Position numbers and translations under genes: made by a program. Positions 12,889-25,344 of a stretch of DNA of 64,000 nt are shown here, in pieces. Numbering within the stretch: position 1 is the stretch's first letter; each line of letters opens with the position of its first letter. The stretch comes from Sipunculus nudus (Eukaryota > Annelida > Sipuncula > Golfingiida > Sipunculidae), in NCBI GenBank assembly GCA_026874595.1, contig CM049307.1, forward strand, positions 60,336,870-60,400,869, in the 5' to 3' direction. The notes beneath the pieces are model-generated. The model did no database searches, had not been told where the DNA came from, and saw only the letters and a list, made by a program, of their open reading frames with translations.

Positions 12889-12892
<4 letters not shown>

Positions 12893-13009
12893 AACAGTTC
12901 AAAAGACAAGGTGTAAAAATGTTTAATATGCTTAAAAAATATGTTCATCATACCTTCGGGGAAACCATCACAATCAATCCTTGATTACAATTTTAGCTAA
13001 TGGCGGAAC

Positions 13010-13300
13010 ACCCCCCCCCCCCCGCCTCTTTTGAAAAATCCAAGTGAAAAGGGAAAAAACCCCTTCCGCTTAACCCCCACCCTCTTTTAGGAAGATTTAC
13101 GAATAAATTCGTGGCTTCTCAGGCACTTATTTTTTTTAAATCAGTGGGGTAGAGCAAATTTTTAAAACCTTTTTCTCATAAATTTTCCATAATAAATTTC
13201 ATATGGTTCACGTAAAATATGATAATAACATAATTGTTTTGCTAAATAGGTAAAGCACCTAATAATGAAACGAAATTTTATTATGATCTTTTCTTGAAAG
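13010..13300 (-). repeat. Dispersed repeat, inverted relative to 9240-9480
   Basis: The reverse complement of 13100-13260 shares blocks with 9375-9480 (TTACCTATTTAGCAAA and AAGTGCCTGAGAA), with a homopolymer C tract near each copy. The two copies are about 3.7 kb apart in opposite orientation. Probably a mobile element fragment of unknown class. Confidence 0.5.
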
Positions 13301-13827
13301 AACAGGTCTGAGCAGCCGAGGCCAAATCTGTAAATTTCTACTGAAAGTCAGAATATTTTTTATATTTAACAGCTTTATATTTGTACAGACAGCTGAGGTA
13401 TTATAAGGACAACACTTAATACGTTTCCTGTGTTTAATGTAAAGTTTTGTTCTAGTCTGTTACTTCCAAAGAAGTTACGTAAATGGTTGACACATTTTTA
13501 AGACAAGCTTTATGCAGTACTGGTCAACGGAGCAACACCGAGAAAAGCTACCTGAGGAACAGCTCCGTTCTCATCTGAGGAAGTGGGCCGAGCTCTCGAA
13601 AGATAATGAACAAGAACCTGCGCAAAGTTCATCTTTAAAAAAGGTGTTCAACTTGACATGCATTTTACAGGAAGCGGGGTGTTTACTAAGGCAGCGTTCC
13701 CGCTCAAACACTCTAACTAAAGGTTGATTGGGTGCATTTATATAGAAGCGCCTGCATGTGACGTGAGAGCCCGTGTTTAAATTGAAAAGGTATAAACAAA
13801 CGCGTATGTAACTTACCTCAGACACCC

Positions 13828-14035
13828 CTGGACATTCGAGTGGTAAAACGCTTGGCTATCTCCGCTTGCGACCCGGGTTCGATCCCCTGCGTGCCTATGA
13901 GGGTGGACTGTAGTTGCTCATCCAAGGCCGGTGGTTTTCTTCGAGTTCTCCGGTTTCCTCCAACCCTATACACCCTTTGGCACTTTCTCTCAAGAACCTA
14001 TAGATAATTGTTACCTCAATGTATTGGCTTTTGTT
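13828..14035 (+). mobile_element. tRNA-derived SINE
   Basis: A tRNA-like head with A-box-like TGGTAAAACGCTTGG and a canonical B-box (GGGTTCGATCCCCTG) is followed by a conserved body, CCAAGGCCGGTGGTTTTC and CCGGTTTCCTCCAACCC. The same body occurs at 32460-32650 in an ALYREF intron. A central domain of this kind occurs in SINE superfamilies of molluscs and other invertebrates; assignment to Meta- or Deu-type is from memory and unproven. It is transcribed by Pol III if active. Confidence 0.75.
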
Positions 14036-14277
14036 AACAGCCTGGCAAGGCATGCTGGGAAGGCTAAGCATGCTGTGTCTATTCTTACGCGACGTCTTGA
14101 GGATCTATGAGGGAACCACCATCTATCGGGTATTATTTGGTAATTTTCAGAGATCCCCCTTTTAATATGCATGCTTTGGGGGTTGTGTGGAAGCAGAGGG
14201 GGAAAATCTCCGACAAGAGTTTGGGCATGAGCCTGGCATGTGAATTCCTCTTTTGATCCAATGCTCTTTTTGACCCA

Positions 14278-14278
<1 letters not shown>

Positions 14279-14328
<50 letters not shown>

Positions 14329-14350
14329 CACACACATATATATATATATA
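14279..14350. repeat. (TA)n microsatellite at the edge of unit B
   Basis: TA run (14279-14325), a short CA-rich interruption, then TA again to 14350. It marks the left boundary of duplication unit B. Confidence 0.95.
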
Positions 14351-16149
14351 AGGAAATATATGGGAAAAATCATTACTCTCGTGGATATATGGCCTGAGGT
14401 TATGTTTTCACCAGTCTCGGTTTGTCTGTTAGAAGGACTTACACATATACCAGGTTTGTTAAATATGCATGGAGTAAATTGTTTAATAAAATGGTTATCT
14501 TACTCCTGTGCACATGTGGAAATAATCATTCACCGGGTGCAGTCACTGGCGCAAAACATAAGCATAGCGCGCACGTCACCTGGTGGCAGTACCCGCAACT
14601 TCTAATCAAGACTTTCCTAGTCTGCAACCAGTGATTCTTTTGTGTGTTTTTCCGTCATGTTTGTCATCATTTGGGAGTATATAAGTATAAGCCTCCCGCT
14701 CCCCTCCTCCCCCCCCCCTTTGTGAATAAACCCTTTTGGTCACCATGAGTATATAGTAGTAGTATATATATGGTAGGCGTTAGATAAAAAGTGCAAGCTG
14801 TACCGATGACTGCATGCTGTTATTCTTAGAAGAAAGGATCCTTTTCTTATACATTAATATATACAGAAATGTCACGCTCACATGCACCATGTTCTACAAA
14901 ACAGATCAAACCTACCATTAAACTTGTTTGTTTACTTTCAAAGGACATCCACCATGTGTGGGCAAAGTTTAGAAAAAAAAGACTAAGCATTTATTTGCTT
15001 TATGTTGAAAATGTTGCATGTATATCTAAAACGCATCCATATAATGGTCACAAACATAAGCTACATGCATGTGTTCATGAAAAGTTAATTCGTCGACATC
15101 ATAGCACATGTATATGCATATATACCGGAATATAAGATTTATTAAACAGATTTAAAGTGAGGCTCCCCTAAATCAAGCATTCCCCCGCCGTCATACACAA
15201 ACGTAAACGGATCTTAATCTAATTTATATTCAACACTCATCAATAAGCATTTTATTTCAAAAACACGTCAATTTAGAACTTAAGTTTATACTTAAAACGG
15301 AGAAAATGAATATATTTAAATTTAAAATGACTAACTTACAATAGACTACGGACCCGAATCAGAATGGCCTCTGCGCTTTCTACGGCTTTCCGTGTGTATG
15401 ATAATTGCAAATAAATATTATTGAGCATATTTCTTCCACTTGTGTGTCGTACCGTATACTAAATATCAGTGCAAAAAATCTGCCTGGCATGAATGGTATA
15501 ATCAAAAGTTTCCAATCACTCCGGAATTTCGAAATTTTGAAGCATTTTTGGTCATGTGGAGCTCTATGTCCAGTGGGGCCCCATTTAATAGGCCCACTGG
15601 ATTAAAGCCTATACATAAGCTAATTAACACAATTAAGGACAAATGAGAATTTCCCGTTTTCGTTCATGATTTTTCTTGTACCTTTGTCAACCCCTCGGCC
15701 CTACCCCCTAAGTTCCTTCTTAGCACTCATGATTTAATACAAATTACAACAAAGACAAATAAAATACCGCATTTTCAAGGACAGTACTGTGCCCTATAGG
15801 AAACTAGATAGATGACCTAGACCCCGTTTAGCTCCCTGATGAAAAGCTACATATGTGTAAGTTAACATAAAAGCCAAAGGAGATGTCCTTATATTTAAGC
15901 AATATCTTGTGCGCCAAAGGAAGCACTTAGCGGGCCAATGCATGCAGGCCCCCTAGATAGTTTGTATACTTTTAGGCTATTTAAGGTAACTCCCGATTGC
16001 AAAACTGTAAGCTGGCTAACACAAATATCAAAAGGGACTCAACTCCAAGCGTTTAACTGGTCACTAAATGAAAACCTATCCGAAAGGAAAATGAATCTTC
16101 CGCATTTTCAAATGCCTTACAGGAGGAAGTCCTGGCAGGCCCTATATCT

Positions 16150-16211
<62 letters not shown>

Positions 16212-16884
16212 CGTCCGTTTTCTGGATCCTTGATGCCGCTGCATTAAAAGCTTCATGAAAACGCAAGAACTTAAAACCCTTGCCAGGAAAAAAACCTCTG
16301 TAATCTGAGGCAGAAACAGTAATGTATTAGATTGACCACAAAATTTAGCTAAATATTGTGTTTGAGTATGAAAACAAGACTCATTTTTTAAACTGTAAAC
16401 ATTTATCATAAGATCCTCTGTTAAGTTTTTTTCGACTTTGGTACTTTCCAGGTACCCGGGAACACCCCGGTCAAGAATTATTCAGATCCTTAACTGTATA
16501 CACCGCAGTAAACGTATACTCTCATTACAATAATTATGAAGCCGGCTTGTTAAGACTTACAGCCGAGAAATCAGTTCTTGGGGTTCGGCTATTATGTTTA
16601 GTTAATTTAGGATGGAACAAGTTTAGTGTCTTGTACCATTTCCTCCTTAATGTAGTTTCGGTAGTGGACGTCGTAGGTCATTAGGGACCATGCAGTAACC
16701 TACATCTCAAGGTTAACGGTACTTCCGTGGCGCGAAAAACTGGAGGTGTTAGTTATTTCCTGGTCCGGATAGAGACCGATATGGGGTCAACGTAATGAAA
16801 CGCATTTAATTACAACATTCTCAAAAAATCAGCAGTTATGCTTAGAAAATCCTTAAGTCATTATTTTTTGTTTAATTTTTACAG
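14351..16884. repeat. Segmental duplication unit B, 5' flank of the CD225-like gene
   Basis: 14351-16400 matches 81-2030. 16400-16884 has no counterpart in unit A, because A was interrupted there. The last bases before the CD225-like start codon form a pyrimidine-rich stretch ending in ACAG (16881-16884), a good 3' splice site, so this region probably holds an upstream noncoding exon and an intron. The first exon could not be placed. Confidence 0.75.
16154..16207. repeat. (TA)n microsatellite expanded in unit B only
   Basis: About 27 TA dinucleotides between GGCAGGCCC and CGCCGTCCG. The same position in unit A (about 1646-1656) has only a few TA repeats, so this tract grew after or around the duplication. 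Confidence 0.95.
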
Positions 16885-17268
16885 ATGCCAGCTTATGACC
16901 AGTTCAACAACACTGACAGAAACATGAACTGCGCCGAACATCATGGCGACCAGGGGGTGGTGCACCTGACAACCATGCCGACCGTTGTTAACATGCAACC
17001 GGAACTTAACGAGTTTCCCCTCGAGGCCTGGAGCTGGTGTAACATGGCGACCGCCATTTTCTCCCTGGTGTGTTGTGTCCCGTTCGGCCTGCTGTCCACC
17101 ATTTTCGCTTCGTTCTCGTGGATTGACTACCGCACGTCCAAGTTCAAGCGTTTCATGTACCACCGCAAGGTGGCGTACGCGTTTGCTTTCACCGGCATCG
17201 TGATTGGCAGCGTCGTTGTTTTGATCTTAATCATAGTAGGAATTGCGGTGGCCGCCAGAAACACATAA
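16885..17268 (+). CDS. CD225/dispanin (IFITM-like) small membrane protein
   Basis: A complete 127-residue ORF. Residues 1-45 are a polar N-terminal region. Residues about 49-124 match the CD225 (dispanin) architecture: a Trp-Ser-Trp entry (WSWCNMATAIFS), a first membrane segment at about 53-79 with the Cys-Cys pair (63-64, likely palmitoylated) and the PFGLL turn, a basic loop (YRTSKFKRFMYHRK), and a strongly hydrophobic second helix (about 98-124) ending in AARNT. CD225 proteins sit in plasma or endosomal membranes; vertebrate IFITMs restrict virus entry, but most invertebrate members are uncharacterised, so an antiviral role is only a possibility. The ATG follows an acceptor-like ACAG, which suggests a 5' UTR intron. 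A truncated sister copy lies at 6602-6820. Confidence 0.88.
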   Translation: MPAYDQFNNTDRNMNCAEHHGDQGVVHLTTMPTVVNMQPELNEFPLEAWSWCNMATAIFSLVCCVPFGLLSTIFASFSWIDYRTSKFKRFMYHRKVAYAFAFTGIVIGSVVVLILIIVGIAVAARNT

Positions 17269-20200
17269 CACGCTCGTCGTTCATTCTGTGGCGAAGGTTA
17301 ATATGAAGAGAATCCACACGACAATTCAAGTTAAAGAAGGGACCAGTATACATATTCGTGCAGCCTTAAAAGGGGCGAATTAAGGTCTGCAGTGGCAACA
17401 TTGTGAAAAGGACATTTCATCAACAGTTTGAATATTCAATTTATGAAATATCATAAGCAGCTAATGTAAATTTGGGAAAACTGTAAGTAAAGCTCTTAGT
17501 CAGACATTAAGGGTATTTAATATTGCAAAAACATTACTTATATAATATTAAAATTTTACTATATATTGAATGGAATTTTTAAGAGTGAGAAACAAACCTA
17601 TTTTATAAGCCATAGCTTTTGAGAATATACTAATGGATCGCCAATATTATAAAGAGAGTACACTGATAGCTTGAAGACAGCCACACTATGATTTAATGTC
17701 CAAGACCACAAATACAAGAAGCCAAAGATGGCAAACCAGAGTGTCACATAGATACTAGTCCTCCGAGGACTTTAGTCATGGAAAATGTCACTTAAGTATG
17801 TTGAGTCCCTAAAAGTTCTAACCCTGGAATATTACCATCAAATTAACTATACTGGCGGATATTCTTCTTGCAGTGGAAAGAAAGCTTTGTCGCACACATG
17901 CGCTGTGTGATTATCCTATATTTTCAGAAGAGCACTTAAGAACATAAGACTTAAGAACATAGAAGAACATAATTAGGCTGAACCATATAGATCAGTGTGA
18001 AACTGCCTGTAACATTCTCGTTTTTCCAAACGAGACACGAGAAGATACTCAAATGTGAGATCATTTTGATCGTTAATCAAAATTACGGCATAAAGTTTGT
18101 AAACGTTAAACTTTTAAGTTGTTAAATTTAATACTCAAAATTCCTAGAATAGCTTTTTACTCTACTTCATATCTACATGTACTAAAGGTGCTTTATTACT
18201 ATATTTGTTATATTATTTGTTACTATTGAAAAAAAATGTTTAAGTAAATATAGTCGGGTCCGATTTTTTGGGGTCCGCCAGTTCGATAAGTTCGATAAGT
18301 CCGATGAGTTGGGGTCAGATATTAATTGACACCTTGGGCGAGCCGCCTCATCACACTTATTATTGGTCATACCTGATTTATTTTATTTTATTTTATTTTA
18401 ACGAATTTACCATTAGTGACTTCAACATTTCCCACGCGCTATGTGAAATCTTAAAAATCTTAATTTCAGTCCTATTAACATTACATTAGTATCTGATGAG
18501 TACCATATCATTTGGTTTTGGTCACACTGGATGGATTATCAGATTTTTAACGACATTGTTTTAGTTGTGACATCTGAAAACTGGTACTCATTTGGGGTTT
18601 TTTTTTATGTCTTATGGTCCTCCTCACCTGACTAGGTTCAGGTGAAAATTAGGTGAATTCGCCAAATGTCAAATTCCATTTGTCGGGAGAAATTATCCAC
18701 ACATATATTTTTTTTATTTTCTCTATTGTAATTCGAACGTCACCATAATACTCAAAACATGCCTCGTCTTCAAAGAGTGTTCAACTCATGGTCTCATGCA
18801 TGCAGGCTCTCTCAAGCTTATGAATCACATTGCTTTGGGCGGGGAGGGGTTCAACAGATACTTTAAAAGTAGTTTTCTTAAATTCATGGTGTGAAATGAG
18901 CGTACCCGGCTTGTTTTAGTTTTCAATAATTTTGATGAATTAACAATCCCCAGATGATCTGTCAGGAATATTATGTCTTGTGCATGAACCCATTTTTTTT
19001 AGTGGGAATTCTCACCTGCATGTGTGGCCATGCGTTCTACCCCTAAGTTTGCGGTTGGGATTCTTCACGGTCCACTTGACATTACTGTTTTTATTTATTA
19101 AGATTTATAACGTTTATGAGTAAAGAGACTGTGGTCCACGGTAAAGCCAATTAAAGCCGAAATGTGCACGTGTTCGGTGGGTGGAGTAAGTCCTCATATA
19201 GGAGTGTTGTTTCATGTAAAATAACCAAAATTTTCTTTATTTTTCGCCGTGCTACTATCGGACCCAGCCATGCCCGCCTTTTTAATTACGTGATCCCCCT
19301 GACCAGAAACGTGACAACAAGACGACCAATATATCGAATGTTTTTAACGTGTTCACATCATGTAGCCGTGACAACCCGACTCAGTAGGCAATGATAATTT
19401 GACTGGTAAGCCTATAATTAATTGACAGCCAGTTATCTCGTCGTAATATGTCAGAGGGGCGCTAATGCCGACGCGGAATGGTCGCACGAATTTGTCGAAG
19501 GTGCATGTTAGACATGTCAATGAATTTCCCGCCTTCGATTCTTTTGTGCAATAGGGTAAAAATCGTATCGGAAATCATGTCGTTATCTCACGCAAGGCCG
19601 AATAAATCTTAGTAACCCCATTAGGTTCTTAATGATCACCCGACGTAATATGCATGAAACATCGGGGAATTATCGGATCTCCCCCTCCTGTTTGATGCTC
19701 TTCTCCATTTATGTTTCAAAGCGGATAACCATTTGTATGATATGCATCGGTCCTTATCGGTGAGAAATGGAGTCTATATAAAAACATATCGAAAAAGTGA
19801 ATACAAAATAAACTCACCATGCATGTCAAGTGAGCCTTAAATTGAAAATTAAGGAAATATTACATTGTTAACACCAAAAGTTACATGTAGATCCTCTCCC
19901 TTGATGATCTTACAATATGATTGATAAAAATATATAAAACATAATATAAGTTACTTGACCTTCACATAAAGCTCATAGCTCATGGCATAATTGACAAAAA
20001 TAATATTCATTTTTTACATTACTTTCATATAATTAGAGGCAACCTTACAGGGAAATTTGCTGGTTGTATAATGTATAGATCCATTCAGACATTTATCGCA
20101 GGGGCGGATCCAGGATTTATTTGCAGGGAGGGGTCAATGGGTGTCATGCATAAAAATTGTCTAAAAAAGGTCGTTGGTTGAGAGCAGTCTCCACTTGATT

Positions 20201-20765
20201 CCGCGCATGTATCGATGCATTACTAATTGACAGAAAAGGACGTACGAAGTGGGCAAGGCAGGACAAAAAATTGAAAGCTTTTGTTATGTATTGCTAATAC
20301 CTGTTTAGCAAATGAATTCTGCTAGAATGGCGCTCGGGCACCATAGTTGAGGAAGTCGGGGACCCCGTCCTAGGCGCTTCTTCTGTGCCTTATATACAGA
20401 ACGTAACACTCGTATTGCAAAAAGCGACAGACATGTTCAACGAAGATGTGGCCAAACAGTGTATACAAACTCGCGTGCGTGCAAACCGGCATACTGAACT
20501 CCAGTGAGTAAAATACAGCAGTCGATAACTCTCTTAGAAAGCCATCAGGGCAAGATAATAACGATTCTGAACAGAAAGATGGTAGAATGTGCAGTATGTA
20601 TTGATAATGTTATTGCTATTATTTCATTCCCAGTACCATGCACGATACATGGATTTCATATATATAGAAAGCACTCAAAGAGCGCCTACCTCCGCGAATA
20701 CCTGTATCCGCATCCAGGCCCGTTTGAAAGCTTAATCAACCCATATCCTACTTTTACTCATTAAT
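17269..20765. repeat. Segmental duplication unit B, 3' flank
   Basis: 17269-17500 matches 6821-7035, 18905-19125 is a diverged match to 8590-8810, and 20370-20760 matches 10615-11060. Everything between is AT-rich noncoding sequence. CAGGGGCGGATCCAGGATT at 20103 resembles a hAT-like MITE terminus. The short ORFs here do not agree between the two duplicate copies, which argues against coding. Confidence 0.7.
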
Positions 20766-21262
20766 ATTCATAGAAATATTGAAAATCATATCGAAAATTA
20801 GCATAATTTGACACAAGTGCCGCTTGCCAAGTTTTCCACATACGTTAAGTGAAAATCATTGATAACATTTGAAGATTATGTGTTGTGATAAATAAAACGT
20901 GAAAGTTGTAATATGACCTCATGCATATACAACAACCTCATGCATGTGTATCTGTTACAATGGGTCACTGACCCAATACTGTACTGAGCAATCTGTGCTA
21001 CACCATCCGACTGGACAGTCGTGTTCAAAAGTGCTTATATGTATATCATGTGTCAGATACCATAAATACAGACATATATACTTTATGGATTATGTATTCA
21101 TTGGAACATAATAAAACAGTACACACATGGATACACGGGTCTATTAACTGCATGTCAGATGAAAAATGTGCATTAATATCTCTTTAATTTGCAAATATGA
21201 AATCAAAATTAGTAAGATAAAGGCACATTCGGTTTATCATAGTACAAATAATGTACTGAATA
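20766..21262. other. Intergenic, nothing recognised
   Basis: AT-rich sequence with no ORF of interest, no RNA gene and no clear repeat structure by eye. Confidence 0.6.
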
Positions 21263-21970
21263 ACGACAACTGGTTGTCATTCACAATAAACCTTTGTCAA
21301 GGTCCATAGTTTAGCGAGCACACACACATACGGGTTTTGGTCCTTTTCTCAAAATTGGATCTGAGTGCAGTGCATGAGTTTAAAATCGATATTTCTTTAT
21401 TACGAAACATTACAAAGATTTCTGATTTCGTACCCACAAAGTCAAATATGTTTCTAAAAAAGGTTTTTTTCACCTTTCTCCAAATTATTACCTCAGAATA
21501 AGTTTTTGGTTTTTTTTCCAAGTGAAAAGTTAATTCTTATATGAGCAACATTTTATAATTGCCTTTTAAACATGAAAGGTACGTGGTAGGTCAGTGAAAC
21601 AAACCTTGCATGGGGATATTTTTATGTTTGGGCCTACTGAAAATTCTTTAACTGCTATACCAACTAGTGGAGCATATCTCGTTTCGTACAAAATATTAAG
21701 TGTTTAATTAAGTTTTTAAAAAATCGAACATCATTGGTGAGATATGAAAATTAATTAATCATATTTTATCAGAATGATAATTTTCTAAAGGGGTTTGCAC
21801 ACATATAGAACGACTGGTTGTTATTCACAATAAACCCTTTTCAAGGTCCATAGTTTAGCGAGAACACAAACATACGGGTTTCGGTCCTTTTCTCAAAAAG
21901 GCATCTGAGTGAAATGCGTGAGTTTTCAATAGATATTTCTTTATCACGATATTGAGACAAAAATACATAA
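21263..21970. repeat. Pair of direct repeats
   Basis: 21266-21410 and 21811-21955 are near-identical (AAGGTCCATAGTTTAGCGAG and CATACGGGTTT blocks), spaced 545 bp apart. Noncoding. The second copy runs up to the TA tract that hosts the hAT-like insertion. Confidence 0.75.
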
Positions 21971-21982
21971 TGGGGGCGTATA

Positions 21983-21985
<3 letters not shown>

Positions 21986-22053
<68 letters not shown>
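21986..22053. repeat. (TA)n microsatellite
   Basis: TA run interrupted on its right side by the hAT-like element that starts at 22054; TA repeats resume at 23664. Confidence 0.95.
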
Positions 22054-22056
<3 letters not shown>

Positions 22057-23663
22057 GCTTGGGTCAAGTACATGTACTTGTACTTGGTACTTGTACTCAA
22101 GTACAAAATTTTCAGTACTTGGCCTGTACTTGTACTTGGTCCTTTTTACCAAGTACAATACTTGTACTGTACTTGAACTTGCTAAAAATGTACTTGAAAA
22201 ATCAAGTCCATTTCAAGTACTAGTCAAGTACACGTATTTTTTTAAAATTATTTTGAATACAGAGCCACTTATCTACTTACCATAAACACAGCATTAGGAG
22301 ACCTCAGGTCAGACAGAAATCTTAGCACTATGTATGACTGATAGACTTAGACAGAACTGACACTAGACTGAATAATTCAACCTGTTTTGCGAGTTGTTCT
22401 GATGAACCAAAACTATACCTCAGTCCTAAACTGCTCAGATCCTCAGACCTGATTATATGAATGGTTTGTGGAAACACCACCCACTGAGTATCATGTTCAT
22501 CAAGTGCAATGACAGCATGTGTATGCATAACTAAATGAAATGTAGATGAAAATGACAACTAAATATTATTTTCATCAACTGTTCCCAGTTGCTGTGAAAG
22601 ACTGAAAGTCCGTCAAGATCTCTGTGGATTACCTGGAGTAAAAAAAAATTCAGCAATTCAAGCATCAACTGCGCCTTTTTTTTTGTGTTCTGATATTTGA
22701 GTGTGTAATAGTGTATATAATATATATATTTCTTATAGTATAAAGCTGTGTTTCCATGAATCCGCAAAAAATGTATCTTCAAAAGACATACGTATGTTCC
22801 ATAGTGCGCAGTCCGCATAACTGTTTCCATAAGTACGTACATTTTTCTTGTGGATACCCTTTCAAGTGCCTCTTTTGAAACTGCAAGGAAGACAGGCAGG
22901 AAGAAGGTCAATATATATGTCTCATCACACCTGGCGCCGGGGCACTGTTGGGAAATGTAGGCATTTTTGCCATCCGCAAAACGGATGAATCGCTCACTGA
23001 TCCATTTTGATGCTGTCCATTTTTGCGGATACGTATGTGGAGCACATTAAAACGTACATATGGAAACAGTTCATCTTAAAAAGAGGGATCCGATTTTTTG
23101 CATACGAGACGTACGAGATTTAACGATAAATGGAAACACAGCTTAAGTACTATTTTCATAAACTATTACCAACTGCTGTAAAAGGCCATAAAAACTATCA
23201 CCCTGGATTACCTAGAATAATAAAAAAAAAACATTCAGCAAAGTCAAGCAGCAATTCAGGCATCAAGGCACCATTTCTTGTGTACTGATATATGACTGTG
23301 TAATAGTGTATATAAATACTGAAGGCCATCAAGACTGTCACCGTAGATTACCTAGAATAACAAAAGAAACTTTCAGCAATTGGAGCATCAACCCACCTTT
23401 TTTGTGTACCAATACTGATATCTGACTGTGTAACAGTGTGTATAATATAGTTAATTGTTTTATCAATAAATATTCAGAAAAATGGCTTTTTTTTTAGTTT
23501 TTTTTAATTAAAAGTACTTGTACTTGTACTCAAGTACAGACCTCTGTACTTGTACTCAAGTACATTGAAAAATTGTGTATTTGTATTTGTATTGTACTTG
23601 TCAAATTCTGAAGTTCTTGTACTTGTACTCAAGTACTGACCCCCTGTATTTGACCCAAGCCTG
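22054..23663. mobile_element. Non-autonomous hAT-like transposon
   Basis: The termini are CAGGCTTGGGTCAAGTAC at the left and the inverted match ending in TTTGACCCAAGCCTG at the right. Both are followed inward by runs of CAAGTAC/GTACTTG subterminal repeats. The flanks on both sides read ATATATAT, compatible with an 8-bp target duplication made inside a TA tract. The interior has three diverged copies of a ~150-bp unit (22560-22730, 23150-23310, 23320-23460) and no transposase. A MITE is nested at 22744-23143. hAT membership is inferred from CAG ends, subterminal repeats and target-site length. Confidence 0.8.
22744..23143. mobile_element. 400-bp MITE nested in the hAT-like element, Harbinger type
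   Basis: Terminal inverted repeats AGCTGTGTTTCCAT and ATGGAAACACAGCT are flanked by TAA on both sides (22741-22743 and 23144-23146). This is the three-base TWA duplication typical of PIF/Harbinger insertion. It interrupts the first internal repeat unit of the host element, so it is younger. No ORF. Confidence 0.85.
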
Positions 23664-24170
23664 ATATATATAAGTTGAAATAATCGTATTCTGTGAAAAT
23701 AATCTAATGGTAGCAACAAAGTCCGAGGCCAAATTTCTGTTCTAATGTGATGTTCGTATAAGCTTACTTTTCGTTACTCCCGCCAGGTGTCACTAGATTA
23801 CATATCGGGGAACTCTATGCAATTACAAACTATGCAGGCAAATTGGTGTACACATATAAACACACTTCACTTGCGACTTTACAACACACTTTATAAGCGT
23901 AGGCCTATAACGGGTGGCGTACATGTACGTATATGTATAAATAGTTTACAACACATATCTCTCATACAGCTATAATCCCTATACCAACTTAATACTCACT
24001 GACTGCCAAAAAGACTTAAAAGATCTGACCATTTAAAATTAGGTTGGCTAATTTTACCACTTTATTACCTATTATATTTTATAATCATACAATATCCTTT
24101 TATTTACATGTATATTTGCCTGTGAATATCCACACCTTAAAAAGTATAAATATATACATGTATTGATATA

Positions 24171-24174
<4 letters not shown>

Positions 24175-24232
<58 letters not shown>
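24175..24232. repeat. (TA)n microsatellite
   Basis: Pure TA run upstream of ALYREF. Confidence 0.95.
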
Positions 24233-24236
<4 letters not shown>

Positions 24237-24755
24237 CCAACAATTCAGTATGAGTACATGTAGGCCTAACAATGATCCCTTGCTGATCCCTGGCAAGAAT
24301 GTGGTAATAAATTGTAATGAAATTTTTATCCGCCAATGTTTCAGTTCCAGTTTCATCTGTTAAGGTGCAGGTAGAAGAAACAGTTAGGTGCACATTGATC
24401 GATAAAGGCAGAAAGCACCGGGCCTTAAATTATATGTAGGATGAATACAAAAGACTGCCATATATGGTTTTTATATCTTTATAGTACAATAAAAAAAATT
24501 ATATATATAGTCCTACCTCACAGTTTTATGTCAAACATATTATTTTTTAACTCTATTTTTTATTTATTTATTTTTTTTCATATTGAATGACTTAAGTTTC
24601 ACTCAAAAGAAAACTTGATTTTTTTAATCATTAGATTATCAGATAATTATTTTTAAAAGGTACATATATACATAATTTAATTATTATGATTATAATTATA
24701 TTATAACTATAATTATTAAGTATTATTATCATCAAGATGAGAATGACGATTATTA

Positions 24756-24759
<4 letters not shown>

Positions 24760-24819
<60 letters not shown>

Positions 24820-24820
24820 T
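24760..24820. repeat. (ATT)n microsatellite
   Basis: About 20 ATT trinucleotide repeats, the only long trinucleotide tract in the window. Confidence 0.95.
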
Positions 24821-25200
24821 TATTGTTTGTGTCAGCCTTAATGTTGATATGTGTACATTTTAAATTGGACTTTGTCAATTATTGATGAACTTTAAAGCAA
24901 CATTTTCGTCATTTAGGACAAACAAGTCGACGTCTTAAAAATAAACAACACAATTATATAATATCCTCGTAACCGGCAAGCCACAGATATGCTAGCTAAC
25001 ATGAGGTTTTTACTGAATTAAAATACATAAGATAAAAAATAAAGTAAAGGAAATGAGCAACTTGATATATAAATAAATGATTATATTTATTTATTCGATT
25101 ACTTAAGAAATGTCAACCTAATTCTTATTAAAATAGATAAGCTTAAAATACTTAGATTTTCAATAAGAAATAACGGTCCTGGATTGTGTTTTATAAAAGT

Positions 25201-25344
25201 CACATTTTTCATGGACACAGGTGATGTACCCTCTATACCCACAATGCACCAGGAAGCTTGTCCGCCATTTTAAAACCGGCACACAAGAACGTATTTGGAA
25301 AACCCTTTGTCAGCAAGTGAGAAAATTTTATAAGATAAACAGCC
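25201..25344 (+). promoter_or_regulatory. Probable promoter / 5' UTR of ALYREF
   Basis: The 144 bases upstream of the ALYREF start are more GC-balanced than the flank and contain CCGCCATTTT (YY1-like) near 25261. The start codon context GCCATGGCG is strong. No TATA box at a convincing distance. The transcription start is not determined. Confidence 0.45.

Larger units (their letters stand above)
23672..25200. other. Intergenic, AT-rich with microsatellites
   Basis: Contains a TA tract and an ATT tract, listed separately. The rest is AT-rich with no coding signal or RNA gene by eye. It lies immediately upstream of ALYREF. Confidence 0.6.

Noticed and set aside
13868-13885. tRNA gene suggested by a B-box
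   Set aside because: The B-box belongs to a SINE head; no full cloverleaf with anticodon arm could be drawn.
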